A DNA stretch of 37,026 nucleotides from Alphaproteobacteria bacterium. GTDB taxonomy: Bacteria; Pseudomonadota; Alphaproteobacteria; Micavibrionales; Micavibrionaceae. Made by a program: the position numbers and the translations under genes. Each line of letters starts with the position of its first letter. Positions within the stretch are counted from its first letter, which is position 1. The DNA is taken from assembly GCA_021208265.1 (NCBI GenBank), contig JAJOJU010000019.1, forward strand, positions 1-37,026, in the 5' to 3' direction. The notes beneath the pieces are model-generated. The model worked only from the letters and a program-made list of their open reading frames with translations. It was not told the DNA's origin and searched no databases. This document shows, piece by piece, positions 7,889 through 16,159 of the stretch.

Positions 7889-10417
7889 ATGGGGTTTAAA
7901 CGCACGTCCGAAGGGCGGGTTTTCTTTCAATCCGGCGGGGAGCAGGACAATAACAGCCATAAAGCGGGGCGCTCGCACGGCATGGAGCCTGCCGTGCGCC
8001 AAGGGGCGGCCTTTAATCCGCCTCCCATTTCTCAGCCGAATCAGATGCAAATCCAGATTCTGGGGCTTCTTAAATCCCTGAACGAACGGCTGCGCGCCAC
8101 GCAGGCGGATCGTGATTACTTACGGTCCGAGCTGGAGACATATAAAGGTCTGGTACATGATCTGAAGCGCCGTTCTGACACGCTGGAAAACAAGGTGGCT
8201 GCCAAGGGCGGGGCGTCCGACTCCGTTAAGGCTGAAAAATTGGCCGCAGAAACCATGAAGGAACTGGCGGAAACCCGTAAAACCCTGGCGGAACTGGAAG
8301 AGCGAGCCGAAAAAACCGAGAGTGATCTCAAGCGCCAGGTGGCTCAAATCCGCCAGAATGAAAATACAATCCGCCAAAAACAGGCGGAGCTTGAGCAATT
8401 ACAGCAAGCGCATCAGGCGGAAATTTCCCGCCGGATCGAAGACCGCAGCCGTGAGCTTTCTGTAACCAACGGCAAGCAATGGGAACAGTTGATGGCGCGT
8501 ATTGAAAAGCGCGAAGAGGCTATTTCTCTGCGAATCGCTAACGCCGAAGACCGTGCTAAAACGGTGGGTGAAAAAGCAGAAGAGGCGCTTACCAACGCAT
8601 CCAAGCTGGACCGCAAGGTTGAAAAAGCGCTTCAGGATCGCGTGCGCTTGATCCGTAAGCTGGAGCGTATCGAGGAAACGGTTATCCAGACGCATGATGC
8701 GCTGAATGCGCGCGCGATGGTGCTGTTGACCGACCAGAATACGGCAACGCAAAGCCCATTCCCTTACAAAACGGCTTTGGGCGATGAACTTGCCGTGCGT
8801 GGATATGCTCCCGGTGACGAGCTGGATGAAGAGACCGTATCGCCTGCCGTTGAAAAAGCGCAACCTGCAGCAGCGGGGAACGCTATCTGGTGGCGCAAAC
8901 CCATGCGTTTAAATGCCCCGGCCATGACGGGAATTGTTGTGGTGGCATTGCTGGCGGGGTGGGTAATTTCTCAGGCTCAGCGTCCTCAAATCGAAGATTA
9001 TGAGCTGACAGCTCTGCCCCCGCCGGAGAGGATTGTCGAGCCGGTGGATCAGGCGGAAGCATTCCTGGAGCCGGAAGCCGGAACCGATTCTATGATTGAG
9101 CTGTCGGAACCGTTGCCGGAAGCCGTGGAAACGGCATCCGCTGACATTGATCCCGGTTTTGAAGAAACGATGAATAACTTCATTGAAAATGGCGTGAGCA
9201 ATTTGCCGGAAGATGTTGCTGCCAAGGATGATCTGGGCACACAAGAATTGACCGAGCAGGATAAAATCGTGGCGCTTTTGGAAGATAACCCGGATGCCGT
9301 GGCGGCGCGTTTGAATGAGATCGAGCCGCAGGCAGCACCTTCGGCGGTGGAGAAAGTTGCGGAAGCGCCGGTTGAGGCGAGCGTTGCTCCTCCTGTTCCT
9401 GCGGTTCAGACGGAACCTGCGCCCGCTCAAGTGCAATCGCTTTCAGTGTCTGAAATTACAAAACGCGTGAAGCCGGATGATTCTTTGCCATCCGTTGTCA
9501 AAGAAATCGAAGCCAAGGCGTTTGAAGGTTCGCCCGAGGCCCAGCATGACCTGGCTGCCATATACACAGCCGGGCATGGCGGCGTGAAGCAGGATTATAA
9601 GCGCGCGGCGACATGGTTTGAAATCGCGGCGGAAGGCGGTATTGCCAATGCGGCCTATAATCTGGGCGTGCTCTATCATCAGGGGATTGGCGTAAAGCAG
9701 GATCTAAAAACGGCGCTGTCTTGGTATCAGAAAGCGGCAGATCAAGGTCATCCCGAAGCGCAGTATAATCTGGGTATTGCCCATATTGAAGGTGTGGGCA
9801 TGCCTTATGATGCTGCCAAGGCTGCGCGTTATTTTGAAAATGCTGCGCGCGAAGGCGTAATGGAAGCCGCTTATAATCTGGGCCTTATATACGAAAACGG
9901 GCTGCTCGGTGAAGCGCGTCCCGATGAAGCCTTGATGTGGTATAAAACAGCCGCTGATGAAGGTAGCCCTGAAGCCAAGGCGGCTCTGGAGCATCTGGCG
10001 AAAAGCCTTGATATTCGTCTGGAGGATGTCAACAAGCTGGTGGACGGTATGAAAACCTTGAAATCGGAGGACGCAAAAGCGCCGATTTCCTTGGCTCCTT
10101 CATCGAAAGAAGCGCCGCGCGCGGAAAAGAAAGCATCCGTGCAGGAAGAAAGTTTCGACCCTGTGCCGCTTGACCCCGGTCCCAGCCCGGAACGTACACT
10201 GGTTGCCAGCGTTCAAGAGCAGTTAATGAGCTTTGGGCTATACCCCGGCCCGGCGGATGGCCTGAATGGCCCCATTACCGAGGATGCCGTGCGCTCTTAC
10301 CAGACGGCTTACGGGCTGGATGCGAACGGGCAGGTATCTGACGCGCTTTTGAAGCATATGATGACCCAGTCCGTAAAAGCCATGACGGAAGGTCTGGCCG
10401 GGGCAGGGAATCCTTGA
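7889..10417 (+). CDS. PodJ-like polarity protein: coiled coil, one membrane helix, Sel1 repeats, peptidoglycan-binding domain
   Basis: 842 residues in the order known from Caulobacter PodJ. A long cytoplasmic coiled coil (about 50-275) is followed by a single membrane segment (GIVVVALLAGWVISQ, about 345-360) and an acidic, proline-rich periplasmic linker. Four Sel1/TPR-like repeats (about 540-705, e.g. NAAYNLGVLYHQGIGVKQD) precede a C-terminal peptidoglycan-binding domain (about 773-823, SFGLYPGPADGLNGPITEDAV). PodJ localises to a cell pole and recruits signalling and envelope proteins; the same role is inferred here from architecture, not sequence identity. The gene is intact, stands alone, and ends at a strong terminator. 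It begins the conserved chromosome to the right of the island. Confidence 0.75.
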   Translation: MGFKRTSEGRVFFQSGGEQDNNSHKAGRSHGMEPAVRQGAAFNPPPISQPNQMQIQILGLLKSLNERLRATQADRDYLRSELETYKGLVHDLKRRSDTLENKVAAKGGASDSVKAEKLAAETMKELAETRKTLAELEERAEKTESDLKRQVAQIRQNENTIRQKQAELEQLQQAHQAEISRRIEDRSRELSVTNGKQWEQLMARIEKREEAISLRIANAEDRAKTVGEKAEEALTNASKLDRKVEKALQDRVRLIRKLERIEETVIQTHDALNARAMVLLTDQNTATQSPFPYKTALGDELAVRGYAPGDELDEETVSPAVEKAQPAAAGNAIWWRKPMRLNAPAMTGIVVVALLAGWVISQAQRPQIEDYELTALPPPERIVEPVDQAEAFLEPEAGTDSMIELSEPLPEAVETASADIDPGFEETMNNFIENGVSNLPEDVAAKDDLGTQELTEQDKIVALLEDNPDAVAARLNEIEPQAAPSAVEKVAEAPVEASVAPPVPAVQTEPAPAQVQSLSVSEITKRVKPDDSLPSVVKEIEAKAFEGSPEAQHDLAAIYTAGHGGVKQDYKRAATWFEIAAEGGIANAAYNLGVLYHQGIGVKQDLKTALSWYQKAADQGHPEAQYNLGIAHIEGVGMPYDAAKAARYFENAAREGVMEAAYNLGLIYENGLLGEARPDEALMWYKTAADEGSPEAKAALEHLAKSLDIRLEDVNKLVDGMKTLKSEDAKAPISLAPSSKEAPRAEKKASVQEESFDPVPLDPGPSPERTLVASVQEQLMSFGLYPGPADGLNGPITEDAVRSYQTAYGLDANGQVSDALLKHMMTQSVKAMTEGLAGAGNP

Positions 10418-10444
10418 TCTGATTAATACCCAATTATCTTAAAT

Positions 10445-10473
10445 AAAAAAGGGGCTCTGCGGCCCCTTTTTTT
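10445..10473. terminator. Bidirectional intrinsic terminator
   Basis: A run of A's, then GGGGC, loop TCTGCG, GCCCC, then a run of T's. It lies between the convergent ends of the PodJ-like gene and htrA and can end transcription from both sides. Confidence 0.85.
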
Positions 10474-10497
10474 GATGCGGCATGCAACCTGATTATA

Positions 10498-11645
10498 TTA
10501 TTCAGGGGCAGGTATTTCCGGTATCGGCATATCCGGGACCTTAGGGGCTGGCGCTTCTTCCTTTTTTCCTTCAGCTGCTTTTTTCTGTAGCTCCAGCAAA
10601 GTATTATAATCACCGAGCTTGACGGTTACGCTGTGTTCGGCGCCATTTCGCCAGTAAACCACGTTCAGGTCAGACCCCGCCGCGCAATCAATGATCAGGC
10701 GGCTTAGTTGCTGGGGGCTTGTGATTTTCTGACCATTCGCGCTCAACACGATGTCACCTTGCTTGAGGCCGGCGGTGTGTGCGGGGCCGGGGTTGACAAC
10801 CTCTTTGACTACAATTCCGTCATGATGGTCCAGACCCGCTTTTCCCCCCCATTTCCGCTGTCAGGTCAGCCATAGCAATCCCCAGCCAACCGTGTTTTAT
10901 ATCGCCATGGGCTATGATGGTTTCAGCAATTTTCAGGACACGGTTCGAGGGAACAGAAAATCCAATACCGACAGACCCACCATTGGGTGAGTATATAGCT
11001 GTGTTAACCCCCACGACTTCGCCAAAACTGTTAAAGAGGGCACCGCCGGAATTGCCTTTGTTAATAGCGGCGTCTGTCTGGATGATGTCCCCGTACGGTC
11101 CGCTGACATTGCGGTTCAGGGAAGATACAACACCGGCTGTGGTTGTGTCTATCAGGCCGAACGGGTTGCCGATTGCCACGACCCAGTCACCCACACGCAG
11201 TTTATCGCTGTTACCCAGCGGATTTCCGGCAAGCGGTACGGAGCATCCACTTTTAACACGGCGATATCAGCAACAGCATCACGCCCCACAATTTTGGCAT
11301 TGAGTGTTTTGCCGTTTGTTAGTCTGATGCTCACTGCGACCTGATCGTTATCAACAGCGCCTTCGATTACGTGGTTATTGGTTACAACATATCCATCCTT
11401 GCCATTGATTATAAAACCGGAGCCTGAGCTGCGCCGGGGGTGGTTTTCCCATCTTTATCCGGCAGAATTGAACCCTTTAGGCTGACAAAAACTGTGCCGG
11501 GGCGGGCTCTCTCCGCGATGTCGGCGAAGCTGTGGGGAACTTGCGGGGCTGCGGTATCGTTGAAGTCTTTAATGGCGACATGCAGCGCTGTGGCGCTTGC
11601 TACAGCCAGAGCGGCGAAGCTGGAATAATTGGATAGTTTACCCAT
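10498..11645 (-). CDS. htrA: HtrA/Deg-family serine protease with one PDZ domain, broken by three one-base frameshifts
   Basis: A periplasmic quality-control protease. An N-terminal hydrophobic segment ([16 protein letters not shown]) precedes the protease domain with His in [10 protein letters not shown], Asp in ADIAVLKVD and Ser in [11 protein letters not shown] single PDZ domain follows (HGWLGIAM to [11 protein letters not shown] and GDIVLSANG), then a charged Pro/Ala/Glu tail. In the raw sequence it falls into four pieces. Adding one base in G5 11436-11440 and in CCC 11214-11216, and removing one from C7 10844-10850, gives 382 residues with the full catalytic triad. Three breaks, all in homopolymers and none touching a key residue, point to read errors. 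The start at 11645 has GGGAG upstream. Confidence 0.85.
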
Positions 11646-11750
11646 GTGAAATATTCTCCCTTTTTAATTTCTTATTATTATACGAAAAAAACCCTAGGCC
11701 TGTTTTTTCAAGAAAGCAAGAAATATAGGAATTAAATATTCAAGGGCGGC

Positions 11751-13616
11751 TCAGACGGCGTCTTTCATTGCCATCAGTTCCAGCCAGCGGTTTTCGGCTG
11801 TATCCAGATGGCGGTTGATGCGGTCCAGTTCCTTGACTGCGGTTTGGAAGCCATCGGCATCTTTCTTGTAAAAATCGGCATCGGCCAGCTTGGTATTCAG
11901 CTCATCGCGCGTTTTTTCCAGATCGGCGATTTTGGCGGGCAGGTGTTCCAGCTCGTATTCCAGCTTATAGGAAAGTTTCTGCGGGGCGGGTTTTGGCTTT
12001 TCGGTTTGCTGTTTTAGCGGTTCCGGCGTGGATGTTTTTTCTGCTGCGGCCTGAGGCTTTTGTTTAGGGGCAGGTTTTCCGGCCTTGAATGCCAGATAAT
12101 CGCTATAGCCACCGATATGGCTTTCGACAATGCCATCCCCTTCGAACGCCAGGATCTGCGTGACGGTCTGGTCGAGGAAATCCCGGTCGTGGGAAACCAC
12201 GATCAGTGTGCCGGTATAGCGGGATAGCATTTCCTCCAGCATGTCCAGCGTATCCATGTCGAGATCATTGGTGGGTTCGTCCAATATCAAACAGCTTTTG
12301 GGCTCGGCCAGAATTTTGGCCAGCATCAGGCGGTTTTTCTGCCCGCCGGATAAGTTCCCCACGACCATGTGGGCATCCGCCGGATCGAACAAGAAGTCTT
12401 TCAGGTAACCGCAGACATGGCGCTGTTTGCCCATGACCGAGATATAATCCCCCCCTTCCGGGGCCAGCGTTTTCCAAAGGCTCCAGTCATCGCGCAGGTC
12501 GCTGCGTTTTTGATCGAAGTAGGAAAACTCCAATTCCTTGCGGCGTTTGACATTTCCTTGATCAGGCTCCAGCTCGCCGATCAGCAGTTTCAGGAACGTA
12601 CTTTTGCCGGAACCGTTTTTGCCCAAGATACCAATGCGGTCGCCACGGCGAATGCGGTGGCTGTATTTCTCAAGGATGGTTGTCGTCCGGCCTTCGTCAT
12701 GGAATGACTTATAGACATTATGAAATTCGGCGACGATCTTGGATGTGGTATCGATATCTTTGGAGTCTGCCAGCGAAACCTTGGCGGTGGCGCGGCGATA
12801 GGCGCTGACATCGGCTTTCAGTTGTTCGCGCATGACCTTCATTTTTTCAAGCCGTGCCTGATTGCGTTTGCGGCGTGCCTTTACGCCGCGGCTGGCCCAT
12901 TCGACTTCTTGTGTTACCAGTTTTTTGCGGTTCTTTAATTCCCGCTCCTCTTGTTCCAGCAGCATTTCCGACCATTCCTCAAAGGTTGCAAAGCCTTGGG
13001 GGGAAACTTTCAAGCGCCCGCGATCCAGCCAGAACACCTTATTTGTAATGTTGGAAAGGAATGTCTTGTCGTGAGAGATGCAGACAAATGCGCCGCTGTA
13101 GTTTTTCAGCATGGTTTCCAGCCATTCAATCGCTTCCAGATCAAGATGGTTGGTGGGTTCATCCAGCAACAGCAGATCCGGCTCCACCACCAGCGCCTGC
13201 GCCAGTCCCACCCGGCGTAACTGCCCACCGGAGAGCTTCTCCATCTTGGCGGCAGGGTCAATTTCCAGCGCTTCGGTAATGATATCAACCTTATATTCAT
13301 GGAGGAGCGCTTCTTCCGGCCCGTAAATATCATTCAGCTTGCCCGTGATGAAAGAGGCAATGGTCTTGCCGGGGATGGGTTTTATATCTTGCTCCAGATA
13401 GCCAATGGTCAGGCCGGGCGATACCCAGCGTTCGCCGTCATCCAGATCTTTGGTGCCGGTGATAATTTGCATCAGGGTTGATTTCCCGGCACCGTTCTTG
13501 CCCACCAGCGAGATACGGGAACCGCTATGGATGTTAAACGATAGCCCCTCAAAGACCGGAATTTCGGAGTACCGGACAAGGGCGTCTTTAACATTCAGGA
13601 GTAGTGGGGCATTCAT
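11751..13616 (-). CDS. uup: ABC-F ATPase, Uup-like
   Basis: Two ABC ATPase domains on one chain with no membrane segment. Walker A motifs are GKNGAGKS and GKNGSGKS, signatures LSGGQLRR and LSGGQKNR, and Walker B LLLLDEPTNHLD and LILDEPTNDLD. The interdomain linker is long, basic and helical (VEWASRGVKARRKRNQARLEK), and the C-terminal coiled coil (about the last 80 residues) is typical of Uup. ABC-F proteins act on ribosomes; Uup is also tied to replication-associated DNA structures. ATG 13616 preceded by AAGGGG is preferred to an upstream in-frame TTG at 13652. It lies 45 bases after the XRE gene on the same strand, so they may be co-transcribed. Confidence 0.85.
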   Translation of the reverse strand: MNAPLLLNVKDALVRYSEIPVFEGLSFNIHSGSRISLVGKNGAGKSTLMQIITGTKDLDDGERWVSPGLTIGYLEQDIKPIPGKTIASFITGKLNDIYGPEEALLHEYKVDIITEALEIDPAAKMEKLSGGQLRRVGLAQALVVEPDLLLLDEPTNHLDLEAIEWLETMLKNYSGAFVCISHDKTFLSNITNKVFWLDRGRLKVSPQGFATFEEWSEMLLEQEERELKNRKKLVTQEVEWASRGVKARRKRNQARLEKMKVMREQLKADVSAYRRATAKVSLADSKDIDTTSKIVAEFHNVYKSFHDEGRTTTILEKYSHRIRRGDRIGILGKNGSGKSTFLKLLIGELEPDQGNVKRRKELEFSYFDQKRSDLRDDWSLWKTLAPEGGDYISVMGKQRHVCGYLKDFLFDPADAHMVVGNLSGGQKNRLMLAKILAEPKSCLILDEPTNDLDMDTLDMLEEMLSRYTGTLIVVSHDRDFLDQTVTQILAFEGDGIVESHIGGYSDYLAFKAGKPAPKQKPQAAAEKTSTPEPLKQQTEKPKPAPQKLSYKLEYELEHLPAKIADLEKTRDELNTKLADADFYKKDADGFQTAVKELDRINRHLDTAENRWLELMAMKDAV

Positions 13617-13661
13617 AGCCCCTTTGTTAGCGGGAGTTATCCGCTTATGCAATCCTGATAT

Positions 13662-14006
13662 TTAAATCAGGGCTGCGTCCAGAACCTGTAGGGCCCGAAG
13701 GGCTGTTTTATCATCGGGTATGGATCTGATACGTTTCAGTAGTATATCGCGCGGTGCCATCACGGGATAAGGTTCCAGATCAATATTTTCAAACAGGGTT
13801 TCAAACGGGATTTTGAAGATTGTGTGCAGCATATACAGTTGTAGGGCGGGAAGGCGGTTTTTTCCGGTTTCGTATTTTTGTATTTGCTGGAAGCTGACCC
13901 CCAGAATTTCCCCGAATTCCGTCTGTGATAATCCAATGGTGGACCGCAATTTTCTAAGGTTTTTACCGAGATTGCGATAGGGTTGGTCTTCGTTGCGGCG
14001 TTTCAT
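13662..14006 (-). CDS. XRE-family transcriptional regulator
   Basis: 114 residues with a phage-repressor-type helix-turn-helix (LGKNLRKLRSTIGLSQTEFG, then GVSFQQIQKYETGKNRLPA). The short C-terminal region may serve dimerisation. This layout, with a DNA-binding domain followed by about 40 residues, is common in alphaproteobacteria. It is divergent from the S24-like gene at 14115, and the 108-base gap contains two similar palindromes, so one or both regulators probably bind there. GAGG lies upstream of the start. Confidence 0.8.
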   Translation of the reverse strand: MKRRNEDQPYRNLGKNLRKLRSTIGLSQTEFGEILGVSFQQIQKYETGKNRLPALQLYMLHTIFKIPFETLFENIDLEPYPVMAPRDILLKRIRSIPDDKTALRALQVLDAALI

Positions 14007-14034
14007 TTTCTGACATCCTCAGGTTGAATTATTA

Positions 14035-14049
14035 TTTCTAAAATAGAAA
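14035..14049. promoter_or_regulatory. Operator-like palindrome 1 in the divergent regulator gap
   Basis: TTTCTA-AAA-TAGAAA, a perfect 6-3-6 inverted repeat, 28 bases upstream of the XRE start. Its centre is 29 bases from that of a second copy, roughly three helical turns. Confidence 0.6.
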
Positions 14050-14060
14050 ATATCAAGATA

Positions 14061-14081
14061 AAATTTCCAAAATAGAAATTT
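14061..14081. promoter_or_regulatory. Operator-like palindrome 2 in the divergent regulator gap
   Basis: AAATTTC and GAAATTT flank a 7-base centre; the core TTTCCA-AAA-TAGAAA differs from palindrome 1 by one base. It is the copy nearer the S24-like gene. The shared TTTC...GAAA pattern suggests one dimeric repressor binding both. Confidence 0.6.
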
Positions 14082-14114
14082 TATACATCCAGAAGTCGTG
14101 AGATAGTTGTATAT

Positions 14115-14723
14115 ATGGACGCAGAATGGCTTCAGGCACAGTTCAGGTTGTACCCGGGCAAGAGCAAGGCTGATCTTGCACGTGCGTTGGGTTTGGAACC
14201 ACCTGCAGTCAGCAAGATTTTGGGAGGTGGCCGGCAAATCAAGGCGCAGGAATATCTTTTAATGCGCCGTTTCTTTGGCTTGCCTGTCGATGGCGAGCGG
14301 AGTCTTCCGCTGCATAAATCCGGTCATAACACAGATCTTACGGAGCTCAATGACCGTGTATTTGAAGGGGACTTCGAACAGGGGCTTCATACAAAGGGTA
14401 ATGTTTCCCGCATGCCGCCCGGTAATCTTTCCGAACAGCTTCGTGTTTTCCGGGTGGAAGAAGACCTGATGGAGCCAGAATACGATAAAGGCGAACATGT
14501 ATTGGTAGATACGACCCAGAAAAGCTTTGAAGACGCAGGCGTGTTTGTTGTCTGTGACGGGTTTGGATATATGATTCGCGATTGTTCTTACATCACTGAT
14601 GATGGCGACCGGGATACAAAAATCCGTATCGCCGCCCGTAAGAAAAATTTCCAGCCGCAAATCCTCAAGCCCGATGAATTTTTAGTCATCGGGCGTGTGG
14701 TGGGTAAGGTTGTATGGGTTTAG
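14115..14723 (+). CDS. S24/LexA-like regulator lacking the catalytic serine
   Basis: 202 residues. The N-terminus has a helix-turn-helix (KSKADLARALGLEPPAVSKIL). The C-terminal half resembles the peptidase S24 domain of CI/LexA repressors: LMEPEYDKGEHVLVDTT matches the usual SMEP..GD segment, and DEFLVIGRVVGKVVWV matches the terminal strand. Where self-cleaving repressors have Ser before Met, this protein has Leu (EEDLMEP), so self-cleavage is not expected, although the dimerisation fold may remain. The gene is divergent from the XRE gene across two palindromes. It could be a chromosomal regulator or a remnant of a phage immunity region. Confidence 0.7.
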   Translation: MDAEWLQAQFRLYPGKSKADLARALGLEPPAVSKILGGGRQIKAQEYLLMRRFFGLPVDGERSLPLHKSGHNTDLTELNDRVFEGDFEQGLHTKGNVSRMPPGNLSEQLRVFRVEEDLMEPEYDKGEHVLVDTTQKSFEDAGVFVVCDGFGYMIRDCSYITDDGDRDTKIRIAARKKNFQPQILKPDEFLVIGRVVGKVVWV

Positions 14724-14727
14724 ATAA

Positions 14728-15240
14728 TCAGATCTCAGGTGAACGGTCTGTTTTTACCCGGCTTTCCAGTTCTGTAATGCGTTTCTGAAGATCAGCAATC
14801 TGCGCATCTTTATCAGGGACCGTATATATTTGAGTTCTCAGGTCGCGTGTATAATGGGCTGCAATGTTAAACAGGCCGGCGCCGACTACAGCAGGCAGAA
14901 GCACAAAGGGCGCAGCAAGCCCTTCAAGTCCGCGTGCGGTTTCCAATATATAGGCGGCAGCAGCAAACCCGCCACCCCCCACAGCTGCAGCGCAACCCGA
15001 AAAGAGTTTAGACAAACCTCCGCGCCCGTTTTTGCACATATTTATAAAACCCGTGATTGTTAAACCAGCTGCGGCAAGGGCTGGTGCCGGGGAGAATACG
15101 GTGGTAATGGTTAGTTCTCTTAATACATCGGCGTTGGTGGCAATGCTCGCCATAATGGCGCTGGCGGCAGCGACAGAAGCGGCAGAAAAATAAGGTCTAT
15201 TCGTTCCGGATGATGATGTATTCGTATTTTGTGTTGTCAT
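14728..15240 (-). CDS. Small membrane protein, unrecognised
   Basis: About 170 residues with several hydrophobic, Ala/Gly-rich segments (VAAASAIMASIA; VFSPAPALAAAGLTITGF; AAVGGGGFAAAAYI; PFVLLPAVVGAGLFNIAA). A hydrophilic C-terminal helix (DKDAQIADLQKRITELESRV) is probably a short coiled coil. ATG 15240 is preferred over an in-frame TTG at 15255, but neither has a clear ribosome binding site. It ends 4 bases from the S24-like gene, tail to tail. A perfect 9-base inverted repeat lies 31 bases upstream. I do not recognise the family. Confidence 0.6.
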   Translation of the reverse strand: MTTQNTNTSSSGTNRPYFSAASVAAASAIMASIATNADVLRELTITTVFSPAPALAAAGLTITGFINMCKNGRGGLSKLFSGCAAAVGGGGFAAAAYILETARGLEGLAAPFVLLPAVVGAGLFNIAAHYTRDLRTQIYTVPDKDAQIADLQKRITELESRVKTDRSPEI

Positions 15241-15270
15241 GGTTTTGCTGTTCAAATCTATATGGAGTTA

Positions 15271-15292
15271 CATAATAAGGATGCTTATTATG
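15271..15292. repeat. Inverted repeat upstream of the membrane protein gene
   Basis: CATAATAAG, loop GATG, CTTATTATG: perfect 9-base arms between the end of cysQ and the next gene on the minus strand. On that strand no T run follows, so an operator is more likely than a terminator. Confidence 0.45.
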
Positions 15293-15325
15293 GTAATTTT
15301 TAAGGGGTGTCAATAGGAAGAATAT

Positions 15326-16159
15326 TTATTGGCTGTATTCTTCGTGCCATTCAAACCCGGCGGCGATAAATTCCAGATTGCAAAAATCAAGACTGTCAGC
15401 AGTGTAGGATAGAGGGGTTCCTTGCAAATCTGTGATGATGCCACCGGCGCCGCTTAACACGGCGTGGCCGGCGGCGGTATCCCACTGGCAGGTTTGTCCG
15501 AATTGCGGGTATAGGTCAGCCTTTCCATTCGCAATCATGCAGAGCTTGATGGAGCTGCCGCGCCTTGTGGTTTTGGCAACCTTGAAGCTTTCTAGAAATT
15601 TATCCATTTCTCCACTGTTCTTTTTGCGCCGCCCTGTGACAACGTGCAGACCTTCCTTCGGTGGTTTGCGGGTACGAAGTTCTTTTTCTTTGCCTGTTTC
15701 TTCTAGCCAGCGGGTGGCGTGTTTTTCATCCGGCGTGTTAAGCCCGGCATATAATTCGCCCAGTGCCGGGGCATATACGATGCCTATCAAGGGGATACCC
15801 CCCGAAACAAGGGCGATATTAACGGTAAAATCCGGGCTGCCCGCAATAAATTCTTTCGTGCCGTCAATAGGGTCCACCAGCCAGTAAAATTCCGTTTCTT
15901 TCAAGGATGGCAGTTTCCCGAGTGCTATGCCTTCTTCTCCCACCACGGGGACATCGGGCAAAAGCTTTAGCAGGGCTTCTTCGATAAAGGCTTCGGTTTC
16001 GTGGTCGGCTTTCGTGACGGGGGAGCCATCAGCTTTATGCGTGGGATCACCATAGCCCATTTCATCGAAATGGGTGAGCGCGATATCCCCGGCCTCCAGA
16101 GTAATGCGGCGCGCGATATTGAGGAGAGCTTTAGGATTCTCCAGCAGTTTGGAAGACAT
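15326..16159 (-). CDS. cysQ: 3'(2'),5'-bisphosphate nucleotidase CysQ
   Basis: 277 residues of the inositol-monophosphatase superfamily. The metal-site motifs are present: GEEG in VPVVGEEGIALG, and the hallmark WLVDPIDGTKEFI. A second aspartate in TCQWDTAAGHAVLSGAGG matches the C-terminal WD motif. CysQ hydrolyses 3'-phosphoadenosine 5'-phosphate, the by-product of sulfate assimilation and sulfotransfer, and keeps it from building up. Its ATG overlaps the ugd stop by one base (TGATG), so the two genes are translationally coupled. Confidence 0.88.
   Translation of the reverse strand: MSSKLLENPKALLNIARRITLEAGDIALTHFDEMGYGDPTHKADGSPVTKADHETEAFIEEALLKLLPDVPVVGEEGIALGKLPSLKETEFYWLVDPIDGTKEFIAGSPDFTVNIALVSGGIPLIGIVYAPALGELYAGLNTPDEKHATRWLEETGKEKELRTRKPPKEGLHVVTGRRKKNSGEMDKFLESFKVAKTTRRGSSIKLCMIANGKADLYPQFGQTCQWDTAAGHAVLSGAGGIITDLQGTPLSYTADSLDFCNLEFIAAGFEWHEEYSQ

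Noticed and set aside
10498-11645. htrA as a decayed pseudogene
   Set aside because: Three indels all fall in homopolymers, no key residue is lost, and intact-looking essential genes in the window show the same kind of break.
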